Shown here: positions 63,302 to 64,000 of the stretch, piece by piece
Position numbering within the stretch: the first letter of the stretch is position 1
Layout of the letters: each line of letters opens with the position of its first letter
Assembly: GCA_015679245.1 (NCBI GenBank)
Contig: CP064953.1
Span: 558,001-622,000, forward strand
DNA from: Actinomycetaceae bacterium zg-1166
GTDB lineage: Bacteria; Actinomycetota; Actinomycetes; Actinomycetales; Actinomycetaceae
Length of the DNA: 64,000 nt
Direction: 5' to 3'
Program-made: the position numbers and the translations under genes
The notes under the pieces: generated by a model
Database searches by the model: none
What the model was told of the DNA's origin: nothing
The model's input: only the letters and a program-made list of their open reading frames with translations

Positions 63302-64000
63302 CTAGATTTCTCCCACGGAGACAATCGAGAGAGCGAGCGCACCGAGTTCATCACTCGCTTCGAGATCAACAAGTGCCCACACCCCCCACAAGTGATCGCC
63401 AGCCTCGTCGTCGAAAATCTGACGGGCAAGCCACAAACGATGCGCCGATCCTTCGGGGTTTGCTTCGCACATCCTTATAGCAACATGCTCGGGAACCCCC
63501 GCCTCGATCAAATCGGACGGCGTGGGGTGCTCATTGAGAAAGAAGAATTCGGCAGAGCGGGCGTGGGTATCGATGCCGATAGAGTCGTACTCCTCGTAGT
63601 AGGGATCGGTAGCATCGAACCACGCCTGAGCATCCCAGCGTGTCCCGCCGTCCCAGGCGGGCACAGTGGCGAGGGAATTGAGACGTTGCTCATCCTCAAG
63701 TTCGAGGGCTTCAACGCAGGCAAAGAGCGCATTGCGCACCGCTTTGCGCAATGCGTAGAGATTACTGGTGAAGGAAGGTTGCTCGTTCTCGTTCGCACCA
63801 AAGGCGAATTCTGCCCCGCCTCCCGAATCATTTTCCTCATGCGGCCTCATAGGCCGGCCCTCCAGGAGCATCTCCCATTCGTCCAAGAGAGAAGAATCAA
63901 CTGAACGTACGAGTGAGGCGAGCCAGGTAAGGATCTCGTCAAGTTCCGTGGTACGCGCCTGGGGAGGAACAATCTGGCGTAGCCCACGGTAGGTGTCTGT
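63302..64000 (-). CDS. DEAD/DEAH-box helicase with DUF3516, C-terminal part (5' end beyond window)
   Basis: The frame is open to the window edge, so about 233 C-terminal residues are seen. TYRGLRQIVPPQARTTELDE, ILTWLASLVRSVDSSLLDEW and the later AWDGGTRWDAQAWFDATDPY match DUF3516, the C-terminal domain of a large actinobacterial superfamily 2 helicase. The end reads LWGVWALVDLEASDE. The helicase motifs lie outside the window. The role is presumed RNA or DNA unwinding. Confidence 0.85.
   Translation of the reverse strand, partial: TDTYRGLRQIVPPQARTTELDEILTWLASLVRSVDSSLLDEWEMLLEGRPMRPHEENDSGGGAEFAFGANENEQPSFTSNLYALRKAVRNALFACVEALELEDEQRLNSLATVPAWDGGTRWDAQAWFDATDPYYEEYDSIGIDTHARSAEFFFLNEHPTPSDLIEAGVPEHVAIRMCEANPEGSAHRLWLARQIFDDEAGDHLWGVWALVDLEASDELGALALSIVSVGEI

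Overview
The window looks like the chromosome of a mid-GC Actinomycetota, most likely of the family Actinomycetaceae. The main evidence is the gene order ffh ... rpsP-khpA-rimM-trmD-rplS-lepB-rnhB-DUF2469-yraN-comM-dprA-xerC-M23 peptidase ... rpsB-tsf, which is typical of actinobacteria. Supporting evidence is DUF2469 itself, a DUF3516-type helicase and a Spa-type LPXTG surface protein. I cannot name the genus from the sequence alone.

Layout. 1-14.3 kb: translation, RNA-modification and DNA-uptake core genes on the + strand, with an amidohydrolase and a cation efflux gene between ffh and rpsP. The trmD gene is fused to a GNAT acetyltransferase. 14.3-17.1 kb: a decayed prophage between the M23 peptidase gene and rpsB, with broken recombinase, terminase and portal genes around one intact gene of unknown function and a 21-bp inverted repeat at the two sides. 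17.5-21.8 kb: rpsB-tsf, then PFL/UPF0210, ACT-domain and YagU-like genes on the - strand. 22-35.5 kb: an accessory region holding an alpha/beta hydrolase, an amidase, a 1530-residue wall-anchored adhesin, a MerR regulator with cupin and acetyltransferase genes, an AlkD-like repair protein, a cyclophilin-like lipoprotein and a DsbA-fold lipoprotein. Three near-identical MerR-type promoters tie the hydrolase, the acetyltransferase-cupin-merR run and the cyclophilin-like gene into one probable regulon.

36.4-43.4 kb: a NarL-type two-component system is divergent from a secreted 202-residue protein with a bacteriocin-like C-terminus and an overlapping 68-residue membrane protein, a candidate toxin/signal plus immunity pair. 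Next comes a graveyard of mobile DNA: an IS256 transposase remnant, a ParB-type DNA methyltransferase lacking its 3' end, a metK-like gene lacking its 5' end, and an hsdR 3' fragment. It ends at tRNA-Gly and tRNA-Pro genes, the latter followed by a duplicated tRNA 3' segment that looks like an integration scar.

43.6-64 kb: metabolic housekeeping. This holds a TesB thioesterase, 4-alpha-glucanotransferase with PTS EIIB and EIIA, aminopeptidase N, an M13 peptidase, rpiB, cysE and cysK with matching upstream palindromes, a YigZ protein, an AspT/YidE-type transporter, leuB, ilvE, a lipoate ligase-like gene, YggS, a possible degenerate CRISPR relic, and the 3' end of a DUF3516 helicase. Short tandem and direct duplications of 10-24 bp recur in intergenic DNA across the window and twice extend into coding sequence.
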